64,000 bases of DNA, taken from NCBI RefSeq assembly GCF_928391935.1, contig NZ_CAKMTD010000005.1, positions 1 through 64,000 of the forward strand. The letters are read 5' to 3'. Positions 9,372-17,521 of this stretch are shown here, one piece after another. Position numbers and translations under genes: made by a program. The notes beneath the pieces were generated by a model that saw nothing but the letters and a program-made list of their open reading frames with translations, made no database searches and was not told the origin of the DNA. Source of the DNA: Rothia nasimurium (GTDB taxonomy: Bacteria > Actinomycetota > Actinomycetes > Actinomycetales > Micrococcaceae). Numbering within the stretch: the first letter of the stretch is position 1; every line of letters begins with the position of its first letter.

Positions 9372-10643
9372 TTGAGCAAAATTGCTGAACTCTTAGCTGA
9401 AGCCACCCCGGCTGAAGCCCGTATTATGCGCCACTTCGCTGACCGCGCCGCCGGGTTCCGCCCGTCCGCTGTGCGTGACGTCTTTGAGGTGGCCATGCGC
9501 CCCGGCATTATTTCCCTGGCAGGCGGCAACCCCGATCTTGACCTGCTACCCCTCGACCGACTTGGGGCTATGGCCGCCCGCATTATCGAAGAAGAGGGCC
9601 TGGAAGTCCTGCAGTACGGCTCAGGTGCTGGCCTTGAAGCCCTGGCCGAACTGGTCTGCGACTTCATGGAATCGGAGGGTGCCCGCCCGGCGGTTGCTGA
9701 TATCCAGATGACTGCGGGTTCCCAGATGGGTCTGGACCTGGCGACCAAACTCTTCGTCAACCCCGGCGACGTGATTCTGGCGGAGGGCCCCACCTACACC
9801 GGCGCCCTGGGCGTCTTTGAGGGTTACCAGGCGGACGTCCGCCAGGTACCCCTGGACGCGGACGGCCTCGACCCCGCCGCCGTCGCTCGGGCTATCGAGG
9901 CGATCCGGGCTGAGGGCAAGCAGGTTAAGTTCCTCTACACCATCCCTAACTTTCAGAACCCCACCGGTATTTCCCTGTCGGACGAGCGCCGTGCCGAGCT
10001 GGTGCGTATCTGCCGTGACGCTGACGTGCTGATCGTTGAGGATAACCCCTACGGCCAGCTCTCCTTCAGCGGGGAACGCCGCCGCTCCCTCTACTCGCTT
10101 GACCCCGAGAACGTGCTCTACCTGGGCTCCTTCTCGAAGGTCTTCTCGCCCGGCGTGCGCGTGGGCTGGATGGTCGCCCCCTTTCGCGTGCGGAAGTTCC
10201 TGCAGATTGCGGGTGAGGCCGTGACGATTTGCCCGTCGGTGCTGTCGCAGCGCCTGGTGCTGGGCTTCATGAGCGAGGGCCTGTGGGAGTCTCACACCCG
10301 TGCCACCGCTGCCCTGTATGAGGCCCGTTGCAAGGCAGTGCTGGACGCCTGCGAAAAGTACATGCCCGAGGGAACCACCTGGACGGTACCCGAGGGCGGC
10401 TTCTTCACCTGGCTGACCCTGCCCGCCGGCGGCAAGTACGAGGACGCGACGGACGCCCTCGCCCCCGCGATTGACGCCGGTGTGGTTTTCATTCCCGGCT
10501 CGGCTTTCTACGAGCCGGTAGTCGGTGAGGACGGGGTCGCCCGCAACCCCGGCGCCAACCAGCTACGCATAGCCTTCTCAGCGATCGAGCCGGACGCCCT
10601 GACCGAGGGTGTGAGGCGGTTGGCTGAGGTGCTGAAGGGCTAG
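9372..10643 (+). CDS. PLP-dependent class I/II aminotransferase
   Basis: A 423-residue fold-type I aminotransferase of the group that includes LysN/2-aminoadipate transaminase and the MocR catalytic domain, without an attached HTH. Visible landmarks are LQYGSGAGLEALAE (about 82-95), the cofactor contact YTIPNFQNPTG (about 195-205), DNPYGQLSF, and the Schiff-base Lys in YLGSFSKVFSPGVRVGWM (about 257). The start is TTG with AGGAGAGG just upstream; no ATG nearby preserves the N-terminus. It follows the ureohydrolase in the same direction 113 nt later. A role in 2-oxoacid formation from arginine is possible; a general amino-acid transaminase is equally allowed. Confidence 0.88.
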   Translation: MSKIAELLAEATPAEARIMRHFADRAAGFRPSAVRDVFEVAMRPGIISLAGGNPDLDLLPLDRLGAMAARIIEEEGLEVLQYGSGAGLEALAELVCDFMESEGARPAVADIQMTAGSQMGLDLATKLFVNPGDVILAEGPTYTGALGVFEGYQADVRQVPLDADGLDPAAVARAIEAIRAEGKQVKFLYTIPNFQNPTGISLSDERRAELVRICRDADVLIVEDNPYGQLSFSGERRRSLYSLDPENVLYLGSFSKVFSPGVRVGWMVAPFRVRKFLQIAGEAVTICPSVLSQRLVLGFMSEGLWESHTRATAALYEARCKAVLDACEKYMPEGTTWTVPEGGFFTWLTLPAGGKYEDATDALAPAIDAGVVFIPGSAFYEPVVGEDGVARNPGANQLRIAFSAIEPDALTEGVRRLAEVLKG

Positions 10644-10655
10644 AGCCCTTCCGCC

Positions 10656-10720
10656 GAATGTGCCACTTACTCCCGAGCGGGGCAGTTAGACCCCTACATT
10701 CGGGAATAAGTGGCACATTC
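10656..10720. repeat. Palindromic repeat family 1, copy C
   Basis: 65-bp copy immediately after the aminotransferase stop. It differs from copies D and E by a single apex base (CCCCTACAT versus CCCCCACAT). The next 22 bases downstream also match the flank of copy D, so C and D share a longer duplicated unit. Confidence 0.94.
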
Positions 10721-10748
10721 ATGGTGTGGGCAGAACGGCCTTGGAACC

Positions 10749-10840
10749 TGTCAAAAGATTCAACATGTGACCCGGATATGTCAAAAAATCCAGAAATTTT
10801 TGACATATCAGCGGTTTTTGGGGCTTATATGTCAAAAAAT
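10749..10840 (+). promoter_or_regulatory. Repeated TGTCAAAA boxes upstream of the Fic gene (putative operator)
   Basis: Four half-sites of the form TGTCAAAA are visible. One is at 10749. The forward/reverse pair at 10776-10808 (ATATGTCAAAAAAT, 4-nt spacer, ATTTTTGACATAT) is near-perfectly palindromic. The last is at 10827-10840, ending 15 nt before the Fic ATG. Such an array over the promoter is typical of an autoregulator. The Fic protein has a C-terminal winged-helix-like region that could bind it; this is inference. Confidence 0.6.
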
Positions 10841-10855
10841 GGGTAGATTTTGTAC

Positions 10856-11932
10856 ATGACCTGGTCTGCTGATGAACCCTACAACGACCTGCCACCGCTA
10901 CCACCGGTCGGTTACGTGGAAACTACCCGCGTGCTCAAGGCGGTGATTGAAGCGCGGGCAGCTATTGCTGGGCTAAATGAGGCCTTGGTGTCCCTGCCTA
11001 ATCCGAGCATTTTCCTGCATTCTCTTGCCCTGCTTGAGGCCCAGGCAAGCTCTGAAATCGAGAACATCGTGACTACCACCGACGAACTCTTTAAGGCAGC
11101 AACGATATCAACGGAGGCTAGCGGAGCGACCCGGGAGGCCCTGCGCTATCAAAAAGCCCTCTTTGCTGGGCTTGAAGCGATGCGGGAGCGTCAGGGCATT
11201 ATCACTGCTAACACTGCCCGGGAAATCTGCAGCACTATCCGTGACGTTGATACTCGGGTCAGGCACGGGGACGGCGTGTATATCGGTAACCCGGTAACTC
11301 GCCGTCGTATCTACACCCCGCCCCAGGGTGCTGAGGTGATTTCTGAGAAGCTGAGCAACTGGGAAGAGTTCGTGAACTCTGCTGGCAGCTTTGACCCACT
11401 GGTGAAGGTTGCGCTTGCCCACTACCAGTTTGAGGCTATCCATCCTTTCGACGACGGCAACGGGCGCACCGGGCGAATTCTAAACGTGCTGATGCTGGTG
11501 TCTTCCGGGCTTTTGAGCGAACCTATTCTTTATATTTCTCAGAGCATCATTGCCCAGAAGAATGACTACTACCGCCTCTTGAACGCGGTGACCTCTAAGG
11601 GGGCCTGGGAAGACTGGACGCTTTACATGGTTGAAGCCATGCGGTTAACGGCGGTGAGCACTCTACAGAAGATTAAGCAGATTCAGGCCTTGCAGGAGCA
11701 GGTGAAAGAACGGGCTAGCTCTCAGATGCCGGTAGGTGTAGTGGATGTTCTTTTTGAGCAGCCCTACTGCCGTATTAAGGACGTGGTGGGCCGCTGTTCG
11801 GTGACCCGCCAGACCGCAACCAAATACCTGGGGGAGCTCGTCTCAGCCGGGGTGCTGCGGGAAGAAAAAGTTGGACGAGAGAAGCTCTTCGTGAACGAGG
11901 GGCTGATGGAAATTTTGAAGAAGGAGAGATAA
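10856..11932 (+). CDS. Fic family protein, class II, with C-terminal winged-helix domain
   Basis: A 358-residue Fic_N-Fic protein. The catalytic Fic motif HPFDDGNGRTGR is complete (His196 to Arg207). An inhibitory-helix motif, SSEIEN, is found near residues 65-70, placing the inhibitory Glu upstream of the Fic core as in class II enzymes. Family members transfer AMP or other nucleotides to protein hydroxyls. The last 75 residues (IKDVVGRCSVTRQTATKYL, then a basic wing) read as a winged helix-turn-helix. The ATG at 10856 is used; an in-frame TTG two codons earlier is less likely. Only 15 nt separate the last TGTCAAAA box from the ATG, so the leader is very short. Target protein unknown; possibly self-regulating. 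Confidence 0.9.
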   Translation: MTWSADEPYNDLPPLPPVGYVETTRVLKAVIEARAAIAGLNEALVSLPNPSIFLHSLALLEAQASSEIENIVTTTDELFKAATISTEASGATREALRYQKALFAGLEAMRERQGIITANTAREICSTIRDVDTRVRHGDGVYIGNPVTRRRIYTPPQGAEVISEKLSNWEEFVNSAGSFDPLVKVALAHYQFEAIHPFDDGNGRTGRILNVLMLVSSGLLSEPILYISQSIIAQKNDYYRLLNAVTSKGAWEDWTLYMVEAMRLTAVSTLQKIKQIQALQEQVKERASSQMPVGVVDVLFEQPYCRIKDVVGRCSVTRQTATKYLGELVSAGVLREEKVGREKLFVNEGLMEILKKER

Positions 11933-12110
11933 GCGGATTTTCAAATTGATGAAGAAGTTTTCACTATGTACGCATCACATAGCAGGGGTGTGGGTGAAGC
12001 GATGATTCAGAAGAAGAGGAACCTATAAATATAACCCCAGAAGAGAGCAAAACGATTGTTAAATATCCTCATGAGGAGAATTCCATGAGAGATTTGAGGG
12101 GCATTGCGCC
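11933..12110 (+). other. Gene-free stretch after fic with two short protein-like reading frames
   Basis: No intact gene. After the Fic TAA, 31 sense codons continue in the same frame (GCG at 11933 to TAA at 12028), reading ADFQIDEEVFTMYASHSRG and on. A second open stretch starts at about 12028 in another frame and reads NITPEESKTIVKYPHEENSM into the palindromic repeat. The composition is AT-richer than the flanks. This could be a decayed gene or chance open frames. Confidence 0.3.
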
Positions 12111-12175
12111 GAATGTGCCACTTACTCCCGAGCGGGGCAGTTAGACCCCCACATTCGGGAATAAGTGGCACATTC
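12111..12175. repeat. Palindromic repeat family 1, copy D
   Basis: 65-bp copy, identical to copy E over the whole element. It lies in the 373-bp gap between fic and the unrecognised gene at 12306. The following TGGTGTGGGTAGAACGGCC repeats the downstream flank of copy C. Confidence 0.94.
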
Positions 12176-12305
12176 GTGGTGTGGGTAGAACGGCCTGGTT
12201 CGCCGTCCGCAAAGCTGGGGCGTGCCGCCGTCCTTGCCGCCAGGACGCGGCGCTACGCTAAAGGTAGGGAACCCCTAACTCGCACACGCACACCTTGGAG
12301 GGCTC

Positions 12306-13433
12306 ATGTTCACCTTTAAAACACTTGAAGAAACCTTCCCCGGGTACCGTTACCCCTACGGCACCGACCTCACCGTGGCTGACCTCGTCCAAAACGACGG
12401 CAATCTTGCCCCGCGTCTTGAACTGACCGCCACCTTCCCCGACGGCACCGACCACACCTACCTGCTGCATGTCATCCCCGGCACCACCCTGGGTGAGGTC
12501 CTCAAGGACGGCCAGCCCTGGGAGTTCTCTCTCCTCGGCTTCGAGCACCCCATCAGATACGACCTTGACATCCTCGAAGTTGAAGACCGCGCCTTGCAGG
12601 CCCAGTGGTTCGACGCCGTCCTGCGCGAGCACGCTGCAGCCTATCGGGAGGCAGCCACCCAGGCCAACCCGGAGTCCACCGAAAAACGGTACAGCGGTGA
12701 GACCCTCGATAGCCAGCTAGAACGTATTGAGAAGAACATCGTCTCCTACGACGACCGCTACGTCGACCTGGGTTGCCTACGCTCCCTGGGTGGGCTCAAG
12801 GCCTGGCTGACCAAGCACGCCCCGCACCAGTCCGCCGGCTGGGAGTTCTTTACCATCGACGAGACGCGCCTTCCGGAGGTCACCGGGAAGAACTTCCTTA
12901 TGTTCGAAAACATGAACACCGACGCCGACCACGGCCCCGATAACCCCCGTGTCACCTACCCGCCGCACGCCTTCCGGGCAGGAATGACCGCAGACGACTA
13001 CACCCTCATGCCCAGCGGCCAGGGCGAGCTCACCGACATCACCCCCTACCTGGGCTTCCGCCTGGACGGCCGCACCGTCACCCACTTCAACTCCTTGGCT
13101 GTGCTCAGCTACGAGAGGGTCAAGGACCTGCTCACCCCCGCCCGCGAGCAGGATTTTCTGGACGGCGTGTGGCTGGCTGTGCGTGCAGTGGGGCTACCTA
13201 TGGTCCTCCTTATTCCGCCTGCGGGCGCCCTGCTCCACCTCTACATCGACGAGGACGGGGCCATGACCGTTCTGGAGGTCTGCAACTGGGACTACACGGT
13301 AATTGACCTTTTCAACACCGAAATGTTCAACCGCCGCTGGGGTGAGTACCTGGACGAAAACCGCCCCGTCCCCGCGGATATCATCGCCCAGGACATCACC
13401 ATTTTGCACGACCTCCTTGAGGAAGGACGCTAA
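12306..13433 (+). CDS. Hypothetical protein, 375 aa, acidic, family not recognised
   Basis: I do not recognise this protein. It is rich in Asp/Glu and aromatic residues, with no signal peptide and no clear membrane segment apart from a short hydrophobic stretch, LPMVLLIPPAGALLHLYI (about 300-317). It looks like a soluble cytoplasmic alpha/beta protein. The ATG is supported by GGAGGG seven bases upstream. It ends 3 nt before the next gene, with which it must be co-transcribed. Both genes lie between two identical family 1 palindromes (copies D and E), so the pair forms a discrete cassette. No catalytic motif could be assigned. Confidence 0.75.
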   Translation: MFTFKTLEETFPGYRYPYGTDLTVADLVQNDGNLAPRLELTATFPDGTDHTYLLHVIPGTTLGEVLKDGQPWEFSLLGFEHPIRYDLDILEVEDRALQAQWFDAVLREHAAAYREAATQANPESTEKRYSGETLDSQLERIEKNIVSYDDRYVDLGCLRSLGGLKAWLTKHAPHQSAGWEFFTIDETRLPEVTGKNFLMFENMNTDADHGPDNPRVTYPPHAFRAGMTADDYTLMPSGQGELTDITPYLGFRLDGRTVTHFNSLAVLSYERVKDLLTPAREQDFLDGVWLAVRAVGLPMVLLIPPAGALLHLYIDEDGAMTVLEVCNWDYTVIDLFNTEMFNRRWGEYLDENRPVPADIIAQDITILHDLLEEGR

Positions 13434-13436
13434 GCC

Positions 13437-13748
13437 ATGACCACCACTCTGACCGAACAGAAACTTGACCACGGTTCGTCCATTCCCGAATTTGATGACC
13501 CGGGCGACGGCGGCAACCTCCGTTGCGAGTGGAGCAAGTCGGTCTGCGCCGACAGCGTGGAGTACCGCCTAGAGTACCTCCCCTTGGAAGGGCAGGACAC
13601 CGGGGATTTTTACACCTACTGCCCCCGCCACTATGTGCTCACCCTGGCCGGAATGCTGGAGAACCACGACCACCACTGCACCGTGCCGATTATTCAGCAC
13701 CTGCGCTCCTACGGGCCGCTTGAGGAGCCAATCAAGACGGGGTTCTAA
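13437..13748 (+). CDS. Small Cys/His-rich hypothetical protein, possible zinc binder
   Basis: A 103-residue protein coupled to the preceding gene (3-nt gap). Cysteines and histidines are spaced like a metal site: Cys30-x6-Cys37, then Cys62-x2-His65 in TYCPRHY, with a further His/Cys cluster, NHDHHC, at 76-81. Small actinobacterial proteins with a CxxxxxxC...YCPxH pattern are common and usually uncharacterised. No function is assigned. Family 1 palindrome copy E starts 16 nt after its stop. Confidence 0.7.
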   Translation: MTTTLTEQKLDHGSSIPEFDDPGDGGNLRCEWSKSVCADSVEYRLEYLPLEGQDTGDFYTYCPRHYVLTLAGMLENHDHHCTVPIIQHLRSYGPLEEPIKTGF

Positions 13749-13764
13749 ACCGGCCCCTTTCGTC

Positions 13765-13829
13765 GAATGTGCCACTTACTCCCGAGCGGGGCAGTTAGAC
13801 CCCCACATTCGGGAATAAGTGGCACATTC
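13765..13829. repeat. Palindromic repeat family 1, copy E
   Basis: 65-bp copy identical to copy D. It lies between the Cys/His-rich gene and the GDPD gene. An open frame extends from the GDPD gene back into this element, but the apparent start there is an artefact of the repeat. Confidence 0.94.
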
Positions 13830-13883
13830 GCCTTGGGGTGCTTGTTCCACCTGCCGTTAACCTCCCTACCCCATACTTGTGTC

Positions 13884-14615
13884 ATGCGTATTTTTGCTCA
13901 TCGTGGGGCATCCGGAACCTGCCCTGAAAACACCCTTGCCGCCTTCACCGCCGCCGCCGACTCCGGCGTGACCTGGATCGAAACCGACGTTGACCTCGCG
14001 GCCTGTGGCACGCCCGTCCTGATTCACGACACTGACCTGGACCGCACCACCAACCTCACCGGCCCCCTCTACAGCTACACCGCCGAGCAGTTGGCCGGGG
14101 CGGACGCCGGTGCCTGGTTCTCGCCCGAGACGGCGGGGGAGCCGGTGCCCACCCTGGCCCAGCTGATCGACCTAGCCAATGAGCGCGGGCTCAACCTCAA
14201 TATCGAACTGAAATCCAACGAGCAGGGGGCAGAACGCTCCTACCTGCTGATTGACCGAATCATCGAAGAGCTAGCCCGCCTGCAGCCGGGGCGGGAGGTT
14301 CTCGTCTCCTCCTTCAACCTGCTCCTGCTGGCCGAGTTCAAGCGCCGTGCCCCGCAGTACCCTGTGGGGGCCCTTTTCATGGCTGAGACTCTGGGCCCTG
14401 ACTGGCTTTCCGTCCTGGAGCTCATCAACGCCAGCGCCGCCCACCTGGAAGACCGCCACCTGACCCGCGCCACCGTCCGCGCCCTGCGTGAGGCCGGGTA
14501 CGACGTCAACGTCTGGACGGTCAACAGCCCCGCCCGCGCCAACGAGCTCAACAACTGGGGCGCCACCGGCATTTTTACCGACTACCCGGAGCGGCTGCTG
14601 CACCTAGAAAAGTAA
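13884..14615 (+). CDS. Glycerophosphodiester phosphodiesterase
   Basis: A 243-residue cytoplasmic GDPD, hydrolysing glycerophosphodiesters to sn-glycerol 3-phosphate and an alcohol. The catalytic set is clear. [17 protein letters not shown] at the N-terminus contains the HRG and EN motifs. [17 protein letters not shown] (about 33-49) carries the metal-binding E-x-D and the second catalytic His. The NIELK strand is near residue 92. The start is the ATG at 13884, because MRIFAHRG is the canonical family N-terminus. The longer frame would begin inside the palindromic repeat. Confidence 0.92.
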   Translation: MRIFAHRGASGTCPENTLAAFTAAADSGVTWIETDVDLAACGTPVLIHDTDLDRTTNLTGPLYSYTAEQLAGADAGAWFSPETAGEPVPTLAQLIDLANERGLNLNIELKSNEQGAERSYLLIDRIIEELARLQPGREVLVSSFNLLLLAEFKRRAPQYPVGALFMAETLGPDWLSVLELINASAAHLEDRHLTRATVRALREAGYDVNVWTVNSPARANELNNWGATGIFTDYPERLLHLEK

Positions 14616-14692
14616 ATCGTGCCTGCCCTCACCGCCGCCACGCGGTTGGGGCGGAGGCGTCTGCGCCCCTGGTCTTGATAGGCTTGAATTCC

Positions 14693-16186
14693 ATGGTGAA
14701 TAAAATTGGTTTTGACCGTGAGAAGTACATCGAGATGCAGTCTCGACACATCCAGGAGCGCCGCGAAGAAATCGGCGGTAAGCTCTACCTCGAAATGGGC
14801 GGTAAGCTCTTCGACGATATGCACGCCTCTCGTGTGCTTCCCGGATTTACCCCCGATAACAAGATCGCGATGCTGGAGCAGATTCGCGACGAAGTTGAAA
14901 TCCTCATCTGCCTGAATGCCAAGGACCTGCAGCGCAATAAGATCCGCGCAGACCTTGGCATCACTTATGAAGATGATGTCCTTCGCCTGGTGGACGTTTT
15001 CCGCGACCGCGGTTTCTTGGTGGAGCACGTGGTGCTCACCCAGATGGAGGACGACAACGCTAAGGCTCTTGCCTTCAAGCAGCGCCTGGAGCGTCTGGGC
15101 CTGAAGGTCTCCCGCCACCGCGTTATTCCGGGCTACCCCACCAACACCGACCTGATCGTGAGCGAGGACGGCCTGGGTCGCAACGAGTTCGCCGAAACCA
15201 CCCGCGACCTGGTTGTTGTGACCGCCCCCGGCCCCGGGTCCGGCAAGCTGGCGACCGCCCTGTCGCAGGTCTACCACGAGAACAAGCGCGGTGTGAAGGC
15301 AGGCTATGCCAAGTTTGAGACTTTCCCCATTTGGAACCTGCCCCTGGAGCACCCCGTCAACCTGGCCTATGAAGCAGCCACGGTTGACCTGGATGACGCT
15401 AACGTCATCGACCACTTCCACCTGACTGCCTACGGGCAGTCCACCGTCAACTATAACCGTGACGTTGAGGCCTTCCCCCTGCTCAAGGTGCTGCTGCAGA
15501 AGATGACCGGCACTACCCCCTACCAGTCACCCACTGACATGGGCGTGAACATGGCTGGTCACTGCATTACCGATGACGCCGCCTGCCGGTACGCTTCTGA
15601 GCAGGAGATTATCCGCCGCTACTTCAAGGCCCTGGTGGACGAGGCCCGCGGCGGCCTGGATTCTACCCAGTCAGACCGCGCTGCCGTCGTCATGGCTAAG
15701 GCCGGTATCAAGGCAACCGACCGCCCGGTCGTCACCCCCGCCCGACTGCGTGAAGAGACCACCGGCGCTCCCGGTGCTGCGATTGAGTTGCCCGACGGCA
15801 CTATCGTCACCGGCAAGACCACCGACCTGCTCGGTTGCTCGGCTGTCGCCCTGCTGAACGCTCTCAAGCGCTTAGCTGGTCTGGACGATTCCAAGCACCT
15901 GCTTACCAATGAGGCGATTGAGCCCATCCAGCGCCTGAAGACCCTGCACTTGGGCAGCCAGAACCCCCGCCTGCACACCGACGAGGTGCTGATTGCCCTC
16001 TCAACCTCGGCAGCCCATGACGAGGACGCCCGCAAGGCCCTGGAGCAGCTGAAAAACCTGCGCGGGGCGGACGTCCACACCACCACCATCTTGGGCTCGG
16101 TGGACGAGGGGGTCTTCCGCTCCCTGGGCATGCTGGTCACCTCTGACCCCAAGTTCCAGAAGAAGGCGCTCTACCAGAAGCACTAG
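14693..16186 (+). CDS. DUF1846 domain-containing protein
   Basis: A 497-residue member of the DUF1846 family, matching its typical length of about 500 and its N-terminus ([20 protein letters not shown]). A Gly-rich segment, [20 protein letters not shown] (about 175-195), resembles a nucleotide-binding P-loop. The family is widespread in anaerobic and facultative Gram-positives with no settled function that I know of. The ATG at 14693 is chosen over an upstream TTG because family N-termini align here. A strong bidirectional terminator follows. Confidence 0.9.
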   Translation: MVNKIGFDREKYIEMQSRHIQERREEIGGKLYLEMGGKLFDDMHASRVLPGFTPDNKIAMLEQIRDEVEILICLNAKDLQRNKIRADLGITYEDDVLRLVDVFRDRGFLVEHVVLTQMEDDNAKALAFKQRLERLGLKVSRHRVIPGYPTNTDLIVSEDGLGRNEFAETTRDLVVVTAPGPGSGKLATALSQVYHENKRGVKAGYAKFETFPIWNLPLEHPVNLAYEAATVDLDDANVIDHFHLTAYGQSTVNYNRDVEAFPLLKVLLQKMTGTTPYQSPTDMGVNMAGHCITDDAACRYASEQEIIRRYFKALVDEARGGLDSTQSDRAAVVMAKAGIKATDRPVVTPARLREETTGAPGAAIELPDGTIVTGKTTDLLGCSAVALLNALKRLAGLDDSKHLLTNEAIEPIQRLKTLHLGSQNPRLHTDEVLIALSTSAAHDEDARKALEQLKNLRGADVHTTTILGSVDEGVFRSLGMLVTSDPKFQKKALYQKH

Positions 16187-16229
16187 ACCGCCCGCCGTCC
16201 TGAGGTGCAACCTCCACGCAACCCCGCAC

Positions 16230-16273
16230 TTAAGCGTAAAACCCCGCACTTAAGTGCGGGGTTTTACGCTTAA
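16230..16273. terminator. Bidirectional terminator, 44-bp perfect palindrome
   Basis: Every base pairs over 22-bp arms around a central ACTTAAGT. Each arm carries AAAACCCCGCAC, giving T-rich 3' ends on both strands. It separates the convergent DUF1846 and cupin genes. The 14-mer ACCCCGCACTTAAG is also repeated directly at 16221 and 16241. Confidence 0.88.
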
Positions 16274-16294
16274 CGACGGGGGAAACCCGGGGTG

Positions 16295-16696
16295 CTAGCC
16301 GGTGTAGGTGGCGTCGTCGACGGGGGCGCCCCAGGTGACGAATTCGCCGTCCTCGTTGAAGGGGGTGACGGCGACGTGGGTCATGGGCCCGTCGCTGGTG
16401 GCCCCGTGCCAGTGGTTGACGCCGGGTTCGAAGAAGAAGGCTTCCCCGGGCTTGAGGGTTTTGGGTTCCTGGCCTTCGAGCTGGTAGATGCAGATGCCGG
16501 AGGTTACCACGATGAGCTGGCCAACGTCGTGGGTGTGCCAGTTGGTGCGGGCTTCAGCCTCGAAAGTGACGGCAAGCGACTGGAGCTGGCTACTGGGTGC
16601 CAGCGGGTGCATGTAGGCCTGGCCGGTGAAAGAACCGGCAGGAGCGGGCTTGCCCTGCGGGAAGAGCTGGTCTGAGGGAACGGACGAAGCGGTCAC
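16295..16696 (-). CDS. Cupin domain-containing protein
   Basis: A 133-residue single-domain cupin. The two metal-site motifs are present: NWHTHDVGQLIVV (about 53-65, His-x-His plus the downstream Gln/Glu position) and NHWHGATSDGPMTH (about 95-108). A Gly turn, LKPGEAFFFEPGVNHWH, lies between the strands. The start is GTG, with AAGGAGA upstream on the minus strand. Small cupins of this type bind a divalent metal and act as isomerases, dioxygenases or stress proteins; specificity cannot be read. It stands alone, convergent with DUF1846. Confidence 0.85.
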   Translation of the reverse strand: MTASSVPSDQLFPQGKPAPAGSFTGQAYMHPLAPSSQLQSLAVTFEAEARTNWHTHDVGQLIVVTSGICIYQLEGQEPKTLKPGEAFFFEPGVNHWHGATSDGPMTHVAVTPFNEDGEFVTWGAPVDDATYTG

Positions 16697-16780
16697 GGGG
16701 GTCTCCTTAAAGGTTGGGTTTTTCCATTATCTCCCGTAGTGACCAAAATATGTATAGCAGATATGTATTTTATGCTGCCC

Positions 16781-17398
16781 CTAGCGCACTAGGGTGGCCT
16801 GCTTGAACTCAGGGCTGGGGGAGCAGGTAACCGCGTATTTTGTGGCGGCTAGCTCGTCGATCTTGACCACATAATTCTGGGTTTCAAAGTAGGGTGGGAT
16901 GCCCTTGAATTCCTCGACGGCGCCCGGCCCGGCGTTGTAACCGGCTAGCACAATGTCCTGCAGGGATGCCTTGTCGGAGACGAAGGGGGCGAGGCGCTCG
17001 GCTAGGTAGGCCAGGTAGCGGCCCTGGGCGGCGATGGAGTCTTCGGGGCTGTTGATATCGCCTTCGCCCCAGATGTCCCAGGTGTCTTGGGTGAACTGGG
17101 CGATACCGTGGGCGCCAGCGTGGGACTGGGCAGTGGTGACCCAGCTGGATTCGGTTTCGAGCTGGGCGGCGAGAACACCGGGGCGCATGCCAGCTACTTC
17201 GGCGGCGGCGCGAATGTCGTCGTGAAGTTCGGCCGGTGCGAAGGTGAGGTCGGTCATGCCGCAGTAGTCTTCGTAGGTAGCAGAAAGCCCCGCAACACCG
17301 GCGCCCATCAGAACTGCTGATGCAAGGATCTGCCAATGTGCGATGAGGCCCGCGCCAAGGCGCAGGGCAGGGTTCGGCTTCGTGCGTTCACTTGTCAT
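16781..17398 (-). CDS. Secreted or anchored lytic transglycosylase (SLT domain)
   Basis: A 205-residue protein with an N-terminal hydrophobic segment, HWQILASAVLMGAGVAGLSA (about 21-40), probably a signal anchor. The SLT fold follows: the catalytic Glu in QLETESSWVTTAQSHAGAHGIAQF (about 78-101), then LAGYNAGPGAVEEF near 150. Such enzymes cleave the MurNAc-GlcNAc bond in peptidoglycan to 1,6-anhydro products. The final Cys-containing tail is short. Direct repeats ATATGTAT at 16748 and 16761 lie between this gene's 3' end and the cupin start. Confidence 0.87.
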   Translation of the reverse strand: MTSERTKPNPALRLGAGLIAHWQILASAVLMGAGVAGLSATYEDYCGMTDLTFAPAELHDDIRAAAEVAGMRPGVLAAQLETESSWVTTAQSHAGAHGIAQFTQDTWDIWGEGDINSPEDSIAAQGRYLAYLAERLAPFVSDKASLQDIVLAGYNAGPGAVEEFKGIPPYFETQNYVVKIDELAATKYAVTCSPSPEFKQATLVR

Positions 17399-17521
17399 TA
17401 CTTACAGATTACTTGATAGGTGTAGTTTCCCGGGAGTCGCCCCCGCCCCTGCGGGGTGGAAGGTGATGCACTCAACCTGCGGTGGGGCGTCCTGGTTGGC
17501 GGGTATGAGCTGTGGGCCCCC

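Noticed and set aside
3670-13829. Family 1 palindromes as a CRISPR array
   Set aside because: Copies are 1.4-5.1 kb apart with genes between, internally palindromic over 65 bp and without regular spacers.
13767-13883. Extended N-terminus of the GDPD gene starting inside palindrome copy E
   Set aside because: The added residues are the translated repeat; the canonical MRIFAHRG start is at 13884. The same artefact occurs with the repeat at other copies.
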